A DNA stretch of 64,000 nucleotides, taken from Bombyx mori. Its lineage: Eukaryota > Arthropoda > Insecta > Lepidoptera > Bombycidae. Every line of letters starts with the position of its first letter. Within the stretch, counting starts at the first letter, position 1. The notes below the pieces were generated by a model. That model did no database searches and was not told where the DNA came from. It worked only from the letters and a program-made list of their open reading frames with translations. The translations under genes were made by a program, and so were the position numbers. This document shows positions 36,001 through 47,007 of the stretch, piece after piece. The stretch spans positions 11,213,501 to 11,277,500 of the forward strand of contig NC_085129.1 of the NCBI RefSeq assembly GCF_030269925.1, written 5' to 3'.

Positions 36001-39000
36001 GTGACACATTATTTTAGGTTGTTAAATTTACTTCTATTTGCTAATTGTTCGTTGTTTAATGGCGTTGTCTAGTAAAATGAATAACACTTTTTTATATTCT
36101 TCTAATACCTAACGAGTTCTTCTTAAATAAGAAGACCGTAATTTAATACGTAGATTTCTCTTTCTCGACAGACTCTTCATGTTAACTCTTAGAAAGTTTA
36201 AATTTCGATTTAATGTTATGATCGTATCGCAATCGACTACTGGTAGATACCGCCATCTTGCTTATTTCTACTACGCAGTACCATTGTGGTCCGGCTCGAA
36301 GGATCCATCTACCTTTATACCGTGCTTAATATTCGAGTTAATAATGTTTCGAGACGGATAGCACAATTCACATAGTGTTGTGTATGGACTTAGGTGACCA
36401 GTGTGCTTAGTACGAGTTTCTGAACGGTCTCGATAGCGTAAAAGTTAACTCAAATTTGTATGGAGTTGGAAGGTTTGCCTACGTTTGGCGCAATAGTATA
36501 CAAATTTGGGTTAACTTTTACGCTATCGAGAACGTTAAAAAACTCACACTAAGCACACAGATATGTCCGGAACTCTTCTGCTCAATAGATGGCCAACTGT
36601 TTCGGAAAGCATTTTTTTACATCGAATGCAAATTAACACTAACAAATGAAGCAGTAATTGTGTAACACAGTCGCGTGCCGCTCCTCATATTATTATCTTT
36701 ATCGAATCGTGCAGTGACCCAAAACAGCTTCTCTTCTTATATCTCTTCTTGCATTATTTTTATAAAACTGCGCAGTTTAGAATATAGGGTAAACATATTG
36801 ATATTGTTTTTATTGTTAATGATTTATGGCATCTTTAATAGGGGCCCAATTATTCGGTAATTATTGAGTACAATGATTATTGAGAACAAAACTTTTGGAT
36901 TATTTTATTACAGCGTTTATAGTAAAGTAATTAGGGACTATACCAAAAAGAATGTTAAATTCAGAGTTATGTTTCTATATTTGTTTATTCTGTTTATTGT
37001 TAGTTTGACGTGTTTGTGGTTCGGAAGCAACGCAGGAAACAACAATATTTTTTTTAAATAGGGATGGTTTATGAAGACAAAGTATTTTTTTAATAATAAT
37101 TTATAAATGTCTGAGTCACATCAATTATTCAACGAAATGTTGAAGGATATAGTTGTATTGGTGAATCATAAATCCAATACAAAGTTGATAAAAATATTAA
37201 TCTAACTATATAGGTTAAAAAGGCTTTAGATCTTTTTTGTTAGCTATAAGTTAGTGCTTACGAAAGACTTTCGCTCGACTAACATTAGAATTTAGTATCG
37301 GAATCATCAGATTTCTTAGTTGCCTGATTATTGTATTGTAAGCCCACTATACTAAATCCTACCTAATATTGTCGCGAAATATCCACCCGGAACAATCTCA
37401 CTCACAACATATCCTGCAGTCACATTGTGCTGGTTATGAACTCCGGCATATATTGGACAACAATTGAGCCTAAGCTCCTTCATAGTTCGTCTAAATAAAA
37501 TAGTATCTGAATTTGCTAGGAAGACTGAAAGCCGCATGGCTGAACTCCGGGACTGCCGATGTTTGTGAAATGACAATTAATTATACGATAGGTTATAAAT
37601 TTATGTAATCTATATATATAAAAAGGAATTCGTTAGTCTCGCTAAAACTCGAGAACGGCTGGACCGATTTGGCTTATTTTGGTCTTGAATTATTTGTGAA
37701 AGTCCAGAGAAGGTTTAAAAGGTAGATAAATATGAAAATGCTCGGAATTAAATAAAAATAACAATTTTGTTTTCCCTTTGTTGTGTCCCCCGTCGGACGT
37801 AGGTATTGCTTTTGTTTGTTTTAAGTTTTGTAACAAAAGCTTAGGTCTTTTATTTATCGATTGAGGCACTACGATGTCTGCCGGGTCAGCTAGTTGGATA
37901 TAAATTTATAGATATACAGAACGTTCTCCGCTGTTCGGTTTTTACAAACAGAGCCTTATTTGGGTACAATTAACAACTATAATTCCAATAATTAAAAACT
38001 AACGCTTGTTTGCACGTGCCATGTCGTGCTGTTTTTGGCACTACACAGATGATTTTCGTTTTAGTACTATGAACGTATGATGGTGGCGCGTAAGCAGTTT
38101 GAACAGATAGTTGTTATTCATACAATGACGCTGTAAGTTGAGAAGGGACGTGCACAAGCGAGGCTTCGGAAGTGAGCGAACTTGCAGATACCGCAACAGG
38201 ATTTGTCACATGCGATCCATGTCAGTCGCAGTCGTTGTTGGGTTTATACTCTTGCCGCCTTTGATACTAATAGTAGTGGAGCAGGAGGAAACAGCTCTTC
38301 GCATACTACGTAATTTCTGAGCCTCAAAGAGCAAAAGGTCAATGCTTGGAGAACAGTTGTCAAAGAGATGTAACTAGTCCAATACATGCGGAGTTGGACC
38401 TAGATACAACTTTAGGGTAGTCGCAATGGTTAATAGTTCGATGTGGATTGTAGTGGGTATATATATAGTTCCAGGCTTTGTTCTATATTACCCAATTATT
38501 AATGGATAGTCACAAAAATGCAGACCTAGGTCTGACTAGTATTAATAAAATAATCCCCAATCAGCACCAAAAACTATGTATGATCTTTAAAGTCTAAGGT
38601 AATTATGATAGCGACTATTTAGTATACTACTTATAAGTAATCTATGTATTATAACTAATCTATAGATTAAACCGTAAAATTAGTTTAAATTACATCTACG
38701 ATTCGCGAAAGCCAAAGAAAATACTAGAAATACATATTACAGATTCATGAGCAAATTTATTATATAGTTTTACAACGTGAATACTCAAAACAATATCTCG
38801 GACCTTAATGGAAGCTCAATGAGGCAAAAGCTATAATTAAACGCGCAGAACGATCACACATCCTGCATTAAAACTAAAATTAACTCAAAGTCGTTAACTG
38901 TCGTCTGCCATGCAGTGCGTATGAAATAATGATGCTTCGAGGCAATTAAATTGCATTTTGACGTCCGTTTGCGTCCTGTGATCGATTGGACGGCTAATTA

Positions 39001-41862
39001 TAATGTAAATTACGAGCTAAATTGTGTGGTGCCAATGAAAATGTCCACTATCCGAGGAATATTTTCATAGAGAAGTGCTCGTAAATGAAAATGTCCACTA
39101 TCCGAGGAATATTTTCATAGAGAAGTGCTCGTAAATGAAAATGTCCACTATCCGAGGAACATTTTCATAGAGAAGTGCTCGTAAATGAAAATGTCCACTA
39201 TCCGAGGAATATTTTCATAGAGAAGTGCTCGTAAATGAAAATGTCCATTATTCAAGGAATATTTTCTTTCATAGAGAAGTGCTCGTGATCTGATAGATTA
39301 ATTTGTACGGCTTTGTTGTGAGCTACGGTCAATTTCGGGGAAGGTAGAGATAAAACTAATTTTTGAATGAGCTGAGACATAAAAATTTTGGAAATGTGGA
39401 TGTAATAGAAATAGGCAAAATGCTCTGAATAATATTCGTCTATCGTAATTCCCCTTCAAGATGTTTGCTGAGCGCTATGATATAAAAGACTTAGATAGAT
39501 GGCACAGATATGCCCCTGACATTGTAGATGTCTATGAGCCTCGGTAATCAGAACGGGTGCTCGCCTGCATTCTAAGAAAAATAAAAAAGCAGGATGTACT
39601 GGTGGTAGGACCTCTTGTGAGTCCGCAGGGGTAGGTACCACCACCCTACCTATTTCTGCCGTGAAGCAGTAATGCGTTTCGGTTTGAAGGGTGGGGCAGC
39701 CGTTGTAACTATACTGAGACCTTAGAACTTATACTTCAAGGTGGGTGGCGCATTTGCGTTATAGATGTCTATGGGCTCCAGTAACCACTAAACACCAGGT
39801 GGGCTGTGAGCTCGTCCACCCATCTAAGCAATAAAAAAAACTGATAATGTGACCATGGCCAACCTGAGTAACTATTGGGCTCATAAAAGCTGTAGCAGTC
39901 CTCCTATTAACTTAGTTCTTGCTTAAGTTCATTATCGCACGTCCCTAATAGTGGTCAAGTTCACATAGGTGGGGACCACCATCCTGTTTATTTATCTCAA
40001 AGCTGCGTTAGACAAGTATGATCATACTCTAAGAACACCAGTAGTATTAGCCCGCTAACCTCAATTTCTCGGTAGAATGCTGTCATAAATTGTCACTCTT
40101 CTACTGTATTATGTACTATTAATAACATTGTCTCCTTACTCTATTCAGTACTATGATTACTGAAGCTTTCCAAGAAAATAATACAGCTTACCTCACATAT
40201 AAATTTAAATATATATAGACGTTAAATAGAAGATTTGCAGTTCCGAGATTTTATCTAATAATTATATTCAACTCTACTGTTTATGTTACGTTCTGGGTAA
40301 TTAGGAAAGAGCAGTTACCGAATTGCATAGGTAATATTATATCGTCACTCTTTTTTGATATGCGACTTAAAGCTCAAATTGTTTATTAAATAACGACTAT
40401 ATTCTATAATCTATACTCTCTCGAACCTATAATCCCTATATTCTATATCTATCCCTATATTCTATAATATAATAATACTATATTCTATAATCCCTCGAAC
40501 CTTCCCATGTAAACTTTATGGCAGGAATATATAGGACGGTATTACAAGCCCATGCAGTCAATCAATATATCCCGTCACCAACTTAAAAAAAACATGTAGG
40601 TTTAATGAAAGTTATTCAGGAACATGTGTTAGGGAACATCTATTTACCTATAAATTTGATAACTCGCAGAGGATTTGAACTCTAGCATAATCGCATGCAT
40701 AATGCATATTCGCCTCACTCACTTCACTAGGTCACGAATGGTTCTAATGTTTTGTAAGCATTGTAAACTTAATGTGTTTACTTTGTGTTAATGTTCACTT
40801 AAGTGTACCATAGTTACAAGCTTTCAAAATATTTGTTAATCTTCTCCAAGAACAAAAATGACACTCGATTCTACTTTTTTTTAAACTACAAGCTACATAC
40901 TACCTTCTTTGTATTAATATTACCTACAACTCTATAGAGTATAGTGTATTGTCTATGCTCACAGCCCTACTTCACAGTGGGCGTGTGGTCGATAACCTAT
41001 AGATCACGACGCCAGCTAGTCTAATATATTAGACGCAGTCCGTATTTGATAGTTTTTGTTAAATTGTTGTTATTTAATGTTATAAATACTTGCGCCAAAA
41101 ATGGGTAATGGTTTTGATATTGAAAAGAGGTTGGTAGGTAGATAGAATAATGGGATGGAGAAAGAGCGCCCAGGACTGATAAATTAAAAAAAAAAAGCTT
41201 TTCGAGGTTAAATTAAAAATAATTAACTAATATTTCTGGTATCAAACGTACCTAGTTCAATGTTGACGAAATTCAAAGGAGTATCTAAAACTAATTTTAA
41301 AAATGTAATCTGCTGCTTTTATGAACTAATTATCATAACTGTTTTAGTTTTCCAAAGGTTTAATTGAATATGCAATTTTGAAAAGGGCACATCTCTGAAA
41401 TTGTAAAATGTTCAGGAAATGAAAAAAAATTGATTATTTTCTAAATCAGTGTAAAATTTAAAATATTAACTTTTGAGATATATTTTGGTGTTAATTAGCA
41501 ATTGAAAATTACTGGAATTATTTAAAATGGGTGTAGGTAAGCCTCAAACCTACATGTATATGAATAAAACGTATTTAACAAAATATGCGACATGTGCCCT
41601 TTTGGAAATTGCATATTCAATTGTTCAGTTAACTCAGGGAAGTTTTACATAAAATATGATGGTATGTTTCGAACGCGCTCTATTCAATTAGTACACAGGG
41701 AAATCCTTTATGACCTATTAATGAATACATAAGATTATAAGCAGGAAAATGAAATACCTAACGGTGATTTCATTGAATTGTTTTTAAACTACCTACCGTA
41801 ATAGAACTTAAGTACTCACCAGTCACTAAAACTATACAAGCAAAAACCTTTCCGCTTAACAT
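33015..41862 (-). CDS. Kazal gene B: secreted single-domain Kazal-type protease inhibitor (111 aa)
   Basis: Three minus-strand exons: 41862-41820 (ATG, signal peptide), 34472-34212 and 33046-33015 (TGA). Donors GTGAGT and GTAAGT, acceptors ATTACAG and GTTACAG; both introns phase 1. The first exon gives MLSGKVFACIVLVT, continued by VWIKADCA, a good signal peptide likely cleaved after residue 22. A 40-residue Arg/Pro-rich linker follows, then cysteines at 62, 66, 75, 90, 97 and 111 (the last residue): C-x3-C-x8-C-x14-C-x6-C-x13-C, identical to gene A. GPVC and RTFATLC stand for the Kazal PVC and TYxNxC blocks. P1 would be A68, suggesting an elastase- or subtilisin-like target (inference). Intron 1 is 7.3 kb and full of repeats; the terminal exon is 32 bases, which is why simple ORF scans do not show the gene. 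No clear TATA box was seen. Confidence 0.83.
33342..33634 (+). mobile_element. RTE-like LINE 3' end with 18-bp target duplication
   Basis: Encodes the tail of an RTE-type polymerase (DRGGRGRPKKT, then CADPTQWDKAGE-like text) and ends in (GAA)n instead of poly-A, as RTE elements do. GAAGGACTAGATATAATA flanks it at 33324-33341 and 33635-33652. It sits in gene B intron 2, antisense to the gene. Confidence 0.78.
33944..34185 (-). mobile_element. Bm1 SINE in gene B intron 2
   Basis: Minus-strand copy, hence sense to gene B. Its 5' end (GGTCCTACCAAAA) lies only about 26 bases past the exon 2 donor. Confidence 0.88.
34568..34886 (-). mobile_element. Retroelement 3' end with 17-bp target duplication
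   Basis: Begins TCATCATCATTATCC, the reverse of an (ATGATG)n tail, and contains CAGTCACCTGGGGTTGGCGC and CATGTCCATACCATCC, a recurrent lepidopteran repeat. ACGTAATGGAAAACATA flanks it at 34551-34567 and 34887-34903. RTE-like LINE or a SINE with an RTE-type tail. Confidence 0.72.
34904..36235. other. AT-rich part of gene B intron 1
   Basis: No exon or classified repeat seen. A CTTCGATCAATAATATT half-hairpin at 35128 resembles those at 18041 and 56117. Confidence 0.45.
36236..36310 (+). mobile_element. Old Bm1 fragment
   Basis: CTACTGGTAGATACC, CCATCTTGCTTATTTCTAC, then CAGTACC: a decayed Bm1 5' block. Confidence 0.45.
36401..36558. mobile_element. Complete MITE with GTGTGCTTAG termini (158 bp)
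   Basis: Left GTGTGCTTAGTACGAG, TCTCGATAGCGTAAAAGTTA; right TAACTTTTACGCTATCGAGA and ACTAAGCACAC. The arms are about 60 bp and nearly complementary, so the unit can fold on itself. A half copy is at 16858. Confidence 0.78.
37352..37576 (-). pseudogene. Unrecognised open frame in gene B intron 1
   Basis: A 74-codon frame includes LRLNCCPIYAGVHNQHN and GYVVSEIVPGGYFATILG. It looks protein-like but has no recognisable domain, no TATA box and no partner exon. It is probably a transposon remnant; a real exon cannot be ruled out. It is on the same strand as gene B, but its frame does not fit the joined gene B exons. Confidence 0.2.
37609..37893 (+). mobile_element. Helitron-like non-autonomous element
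   Basis: Starts TCTATATATATAAAAAGG, contains CTCGAGAACGGCTGGACCGA and ends GCCGGGTCAGCTAG. It is flanked by A on the left and T on the right, the Helitron insertion pattern. A sister copy begins near 63803. Confidence 0.7.
37894..39033. other. Unassigned part of gene B intron 1
   Basis: A short open frame (38138-38320) has no recognisable features. Nothing else seen. Confidence 0.4.
39034..39287. repeat. Minisatellite, five 50-bp units
   Basis: Units start at 39034, 39084, 39134, 39184 and 39234. Units 1-4 are almost identical (one T/C change); unit 5 is diverged and has a 4-base insertion. Each unit has ATGAAAAT and ATTTTCAT arms that can form a hairpin. Confidence 0.95.
39460..39595 (+). 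mobile_element. Decayed 3' end of the second LINE family
   Basis: GAGCGCTATGATATAAAAG, GCCCCTGACATTGTAGATG and TGCTCGCCTGCATTCTAAG follow the order of that family's 3' module. A Bm1 follows at once. Confidence 0.5.
39597..39840 (+). mobile_element. Bm1 SINE in gene B intron 1
   Basis: TACTGGTGGTAGGACCTC through CATCTAAGCAATAAAAAAAA; close to consensus. Antisense to gene B. Confidence 0.9.
39841..41361. other. Unassigned part of gene B intron 1
   Basis: AT-rich. A local tandem of CTATATTCTATA-like units lies at 40405-40490. No gene seen. Confidence 0.45.
41362..41622. mobile_element. MITE with AATTGAATATGCAATTT termini (261 bp)
   Basis: Left AATTGAATATGCAATTTTG and AAAAGGGCACAT; right is the inverted form with two mismatches over 31 bases. 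It sits within gene B intron 1, about 200 bases from exon 1. Confidence 0.65.
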
Positions 41863-41869
41863 TTCCAAC

Positions 41870-42150
41870 TGAGTCCAAATACAGACACCACCGCACAGCG
41901 TACGAGATAGTCTTAATACGAAATACGAACGTTGCTCGTTTATCTAATTACCAAAACGCGCGAATTGTCGTTTTCAGGCGCACAGATGTTTATGGGTGTC
42001 GGCTTATCGATTCACTGGTGCATCAGAAACGCTCGAAGCGTGTTCCAGGATGGAAGGAAGGGGGGATGCGATCGGTGGTGGTGGAAGCGATAACCTCTGT
42101 CACGGCCCGAGGACGGACTACAGATAACAGAAGCGACTTTCAAATGAGAG
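41870..42150 (-). promoter_or_regulatory. Putative promoter and 5' region of Kazal gene B
   Basis: Directly upstream of the gene B ATG (minus strand). The segment is GC-richer than its surroundings. A TCAGT initiator-like pentamer sits at 41868-41872, but it is only 6 bases from the ATG, and no TATA box is properly spaced. Promoter role is inferred from position. Confidence 0.35.
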
Positions 42151-42159
42151 CGAACATTC

Positions 42160-43205
42160 TTTCGTTCAATAGATAAACTGCGAGGCGATTGTTGCTTTTG
42201 TTTTTATTCTTAATCTTTAACTAATGTTTTAATTGATACGGACATTGATTTAAGGCTCACGTTAGCTGCGGAAGCAACTTGAACTTATTAATCTGAAAAT
42301 AGCTTTTTCTTGGGTTTTATATGTTTAATCTATTTAATAAGCGCTTAAATACCACTTAATTCATATATAATAACATCAAAATTTAATGTTTAGGCAAAAA
42401 TGAAATTTCGTTCCTTTGTTATATTTAACTACTACGAATTGTATAAGCATCGAGTAAAAAAGTACAAAAATGTAATATTTTCAAATCATAATCGATTAAT
42501 CAATAGTATGAGTATATAGTATATATGTAGGACACAACATGACAACATATATAGTACATAATAAGAGTATATAGTAGTACACAACACGTGTAGCGTCAAT
42601 TTATGAAAACAAGCATTTTCTGTCAAAACAAGATTGATGATTTACCAGTTCGAAGAAAGTTCATCATTGATTTAAAATAATTCTTTTAAAATTATTATTT
42701 CTTATAAATCCTAGTCTAATTCACATTTGACTAGTCACAGGCCGATTTCATTAATTTGAACTTCAGCATTGGACTAATCCTATTGCTATTTTAAAAAATA
42801 CATCTTCGTAACGCCGAACTGTAAAGTGTATGCGCCCTTTGAGTACCTCTTGTAGCACGTAATCGGCTAAGAAAACCTGAGAGTAGATAATGCCTATAAA
42901 ACAATGAATACATATATGATATAGAAAATCTATCTGTTTTTTTCAAATGTATCTATTATTTCCCGTCATTACTTAACTGTACTTAAAGTATTAAGATAGG
43001 TCACGGCTGACAATAGTTTCATTCAAATTTATTGACAAATACAATTAAACAATATTATTATGTCAATTTGAAAACACGACAACAGCGCGGGCACAGTCTC
43101 TTTATAAATTAATTTTTATTATTATTGAAGGGAAAACTTTTTTAGCATCGTTGTGATTCGAAAGTCGATGAAACGAAAAAGCGACAGTAAAAAGGGACAG
43201 ACAAA
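42160..43205. other. AT-rich intergenic stretch
   Basis: Contains a short duplicated AGTATATAGTA...ACACAAC pattern at 42510-42590. No gene recognised. Confidence 0.4.
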
Positions 43206-43431
43206 TCTATACTAATATTGTAAAGCTGAAGAGTTTGTTTGTTTGAACGCGCAAATCTCAGGAACTGCTGGTCCGATTTGAAAAATTCTTTCAGTGTCAG
43301 ATAGCTCATTTACTACGTTTAGATACATAAGATTTAACGTGGTAGAAAATGAAATAGGAAGCATTATAGTGTTTCTTATATTCGCGGTTCTCTTTGTCAT
43401 CTGCTTCGTACCTAATATTAGTACTTAATAC
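43206..43431 (+). mobile_element. Helitron-like fragment
   Basis: TCTATACTAATATTGTAAAG, GAAGAGTTTGTTTGTTTG and GGAACTGCTGGTCCGATTTG are the common 5' region of a lepidopteran Helitron family. Confidence 0.6.
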
Positions 43432-43600
43432 ATCTATACTTCTATACTATAATAATATTATAAAGAGGAAAGATTTGTTTGTTTGTTTGTATTGAATAGG
43501 CTCCGAAACTACTGAACCGATTTGATAAATTCTTTCACTGTTTGGAAGCTACACTATTCCCGAGTGACATAGGCAATAATCTTTTTTGAAAAAAATTAGG
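43432..43600 (+). mobile_element. Second, adjacent Helitron-like fragment
   Basis: Repeats the order TCTATACT..., AAAGATTTGTTTGTTTG, ACTACTGAACCGATTTGATA. Related to but diverged from the unit before it. Confidence 0.5.
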
Positions 43601-44374
43601 GATGCTTACTAAAACTCCAATAATGTAGCCCAAGGTATAAAAAAATTACCTAAAATATTCTTTACATCGCGTGCCCTGCGAAAACTATTGATGATAGAAT
43701 AAAATAATGTACTACTACTTTGTAGAACAATTTATTATTTACAAAAAGTGTCGCGACCGCATATGTCTAACTATCGTAGTTATGCCGCAAGAAGTGTTAA
43801 TTTATTTAAAAAAAATAAAACAACGTCAAATATCGTATCAATAATCGTATATACGAATAAAATGTAAAATAATTATCAAATTTTGCATCATTAAAAAAAA
43901 CCCACAATCCACTTCTACAACGTGTGAATTGCACAAATGGTTTTTTTATTGTTTATGGTTTTGACATGTAGGTACATTAGTTGTCATCATTTCCATTAGA
44001 TCATATGGTAATGCTAATTAATCGCTTTCATCTCATAATGAAATAAACAAATGGTTTTTACTAATTAAAACATTGTAAGTCAATAATTCCTACGTTCAAC
44101 AATAGCACATACATTCTAGTTTTAATGGCTTTGATTCTGCTGGGTGCCAACAGTTTAGGATCGGGCACTGTAGTGAACCTTGGTGGAGGTTTCTGTATAG
44201 TACTGGATGTTTGTGGGCAGATGATGATGATGAGATTTTAATATTTTTTTTTAATACTAAATACTAAAGTACTAAAACAAGTACTAATTTTAGTCTTATT
44301 TTCAAATTTTCATTATTTTGTTACTGCGTGTAGGTAGTTTTTCTGTTTTTTTTTTAAGAATTCAGGATTACTAA

Positions 44375-44535
44375 TGGCCTGGAGGCCTTTCCAGTTTCAC
44401 TGGGACAGGTGGGCGCGCAAAGGCTCAGTCAGGAGGAGTGGGATTTGCTAACAGATGCCCGAGCGCCTTCATAGGAGACCTAACAACTCGAGAGCAGCTT
44501 CTTAGCGAATGAATCTACTCCGGATCTGAACTTGT
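44375..44535 (-). mobile_element. 3' end of a third LINE family
   Basis: GGCCTGGAGGCCTTTCC, GGGACAGGTGGGCGCGCAAA and GGCTCAGTCAGGAGG are the reverse of the module at 53930-54235. Confidence 0.5.
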
Positions 44536-44569
44536 AGGTAGTACGATCGAGCAGTACACAATACTCAGT

Positions 44570-44750
44570 GGTTACCAGAGTTCATAGACATTAATTATGA
44601 CATGAATGGCGGTAATCACCTTGAAACCTGAGGACTAGGTCTCAATTGTATAATGGCTTTCCCGCCCTACAAACCGGATCGCCTTACTGCTTCGTGATAA
44701 ATAGATTATTTTTAATGTAAGTGCTCACTATAGGTCCTAAAACTAGTTAT
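44570..44750 (-). mobile_element. Old Bm1 copy
   Basis: CAGTGGTTACCAGAGTTCATAG, CACCTTGAAACC and AAACCGGATCGCCTTACTGC match minus-strand Bm1 with heavy divergence. Confidence 0.55.
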
Positions 44751-45098
44751 CTTTAAATACCAGATAAATGTCTAACTATTTACATATATGTTAGTTTATA
44801 GAAGTTCTTTAAAAGCGTGATATCCTCTAGGAGTCTAGTCTTTCGAATGTGTTTTTTGTTATTATTTATTACAATAAAATATTGTGATCCCTTCTAAGAT
44901 GTCTTAAGTAAAACTTCAAACTTTTAAAAGTTATGAATGAAGGTTTGACATCTTTTGGAAAAAGCAGCGCCAGTTAGCTTTACGCTACCGTATTTTATTA
45001 AATCAATTACAAGTAAAACTATGTGAGTCAAACTACTTTAAGCGTCGGTTAAATGGCACGTTCATATAACATGTTTAACATGCAGTTAGGTACTATTA

Positions 45099-45224
45099 CT
45101 ACTATACTTGAGACCTTAGAACTTGTATCTCAAGGTGGGTGGCGCATTTACGTTGTGGATGTCTATGGGCTCCAGTAACCACTTAACATCAGGTGGGCTG
45201 TGAGCTCGTCCACCCATCTAAGCA

Positions 45225-45255
<31 letters not shown>
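45099..45255 (+). mobile_element. Bm1 SINE, short, with long poly-A
   Basis: Starts ACTATACTTGAGACCTTAG and ends CAATAAA followed by a run of about 26 A. The long uninterrupted tail suggests a recent insertion. Confidence 0.88.
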
Positions 45256-45257
<2 letters not shown>

Positions 45258-45715
45258 TTACCTTTACCGTATATGGTGATAAATAGATATTATTTTAAAT
45301 GAACTGTCTAATAAAATGTTGTAGAAAATAAATGATTTTAAACTTATTAAACAGCCTTCATATCAGGCGCTACGTAAAAACAACTACTTTAAGTTTGATT
45401 TTAAACAGACTTTCTTTTACTTTGCTAAATGTTAGAACTAAGGGGTTTAAGCAGTATTTAAATTAAAATCATTAGAATTATTCGATTTTTTCCGCAAATT
45501 ATTCGTTACTTTCCATTCAAAAACTTTGGACTGCATTTCATTGCATTAGCTTTACAGTTATCTAACTTTTTAAGCCAAAACGATGCAGCTTCGCAGTATT
45601 AATAAGCAGAACGGCGGCATCGATTCGTGCGGATATAACACGCACCATCACTATAATTCGTAAATAGATTCAACTTTAAAAATAAACGAAAAAAATATAT
45701 AGGGGTGTGGCTGTG

Positions 45716-46018
45716 TTATGGACACGGCCGTTTGTTGTACGTGAATACGTCTCGTAACGGGTAATACAGCCCGATGTCGATACAGAAGCGATTCATCAGC
45801 GCATCATCCATCTGCGTAATTTCAACCGTCCCAGCTGCAGATGTACTGGCACCGTCGTTGATCCGCTCGGCCGCATTCATTACTTTACGTTGCCGGCACT
45901 GCTTGACTCGATCATATGGTGTTTTATTGGTACCATTCGATTGCTGTTGCGATGCCCTTTCCAACCGTATACGATCTCTGTATCTCGATTTGGCTTTTCG
46001 ACGCGTATAGGCCGACAT
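45716..46018 (-). CDS. Hypothetical 100-aa protein with KTPYDRVKQCRQRK motif
   Basis: A complete minus-strand frame from ATG (46018) to stop. The N-terminus is very basic (MSAYTRRKAKSRYRDRIRLE), the centre has NKTPYDRVKQCRQRK, then a polar linker (NDGASTSAAGTVEI) and a short acidic/aromatic end. TPxxRxxxxRxRK motifs recur at the N-termini of uncharacterised, often transposon-associated insect proteins. The frame is GC-richer than its flanks. No intron or promoter evidence; likely the first exon or a cut-off part of a mobile-element gene. Confidence 0.35.
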   Translation of the reverse strand: MSAYTRRKAKSRYRDRIRLERASQQQSNGTNKTPYDRVKQCRQRKVMNAAERINDGASTSAAGTVEITQMDDALMNRFCIDIGLYYPLRDVFTYNKRPCP

Positions 46019-46202
46019 TATATATTTTTTAATATTATTTTTTTATTTTAACACATTATATTCACAGTTACAATTTTACACTAGTGTTATATATATAATC
46101 GATAGATTTTGACGAGAGCTGATGATTGAAACTTGAATGAACGTCGTAGCTTCACCGAGTCGAAAGTTATACTAAATGGAAATCTCGATACGCAGCAAAA
46201 TT

Positions 46203-46692
46203 ACTACCTCCATGACGATCTGGACTTAGAGTCCATCAGTAAGTATCTTCAGTCGGCGTCGATGCGCCACTTCGATAAAGCGGCACTACACGAGAACCCT
46301 CTCATCGTGGCCGCCGGTAACTACATTCCCGATCCTGCGGACAGAATGGAAAGCAGTCGACGTCGCCCAAAACACGTCATCTCGGATCCTCCCGATCCAC
46401 TAACGGTGCTTTTAGGTACTTCAAGCACCGGTCACCGTTCTCGTCGAACCCGTCGCTTGCGACGAAGGGCTCGACGAGTAAATTAACTCTCAGACACAGC
46501 CCACTGAGTTTCTCGCCGGATCTTCTCAGTGGGTCGCGTTTCCGATCCGGTGGTAGATTCTGCGAAGCACGGCTCTTGCTAGGGTTCGTGTTAGCAACGT
46601 CATCAGGTTTGAGCCCCGTGAGCTCACCTACAAACGTTAGGGTTACGCTGAAATAGCCTCTCAAGGGTCTCAGCTTAGGTAGGAACAAAAAA
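46203..46692 (+). mobile_element. Jockey-like LINE, ORF2 C-terminus intact to the stop, plus 3' UTR
   Basis: Encodes YLHDDLDLESISKYLQSAS, NPLIVAAGNYIPDP and an Arg-rich end (SRRTRRLRRRARRVN), stop at 46484-46486, then the 3' UTR to GCTTAGGTAGG plus A-run. It is the best-preserved coding copy of the family in the window. 5'-truncated. Confidence 0.87.
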
Positions 46693-47007
46693 AAAAGCAA
46701 AATTACCTTCAAAATGGCGGGGCTGCCCCCTCCCCCGCGCGCGGTGTGTTACAGTCCTTACTTAGCGTAATAAATTCTTTGATTCTTTAGCTATCCAGTG
46801 GTGTAACTGAAATTTGGATGGAGATGATAGATATGTAGCTACAACACTAAACTGTATCCCCCGATTTTGTTATCATTCGTTTTTTTGGATTGCGTCCCTA
46901 TGGAAGTAATTTTAAAGACGTATTCACGTCAAAACGGGTGTGCAAAATTTGATCGATTAGGTTTTCAAAGTGAAAACTACTTTCACATTAGAAACACGTT
47001 TTTTTCT

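Noticed and set aside
38138..38320. 60-codon ORF with a hydrophobic segment, considered as a signal-peptide exon
   Set aside because: The hydrophobic part is internal, no donor follows in the right phase, and it is on the opposite strand to gene B.
39034..39287. CRISPR-like array of regular units
   Set aside because: Units are directly adjacent without unique spacers and the genome is eukaryotic; it is a minisatellite.
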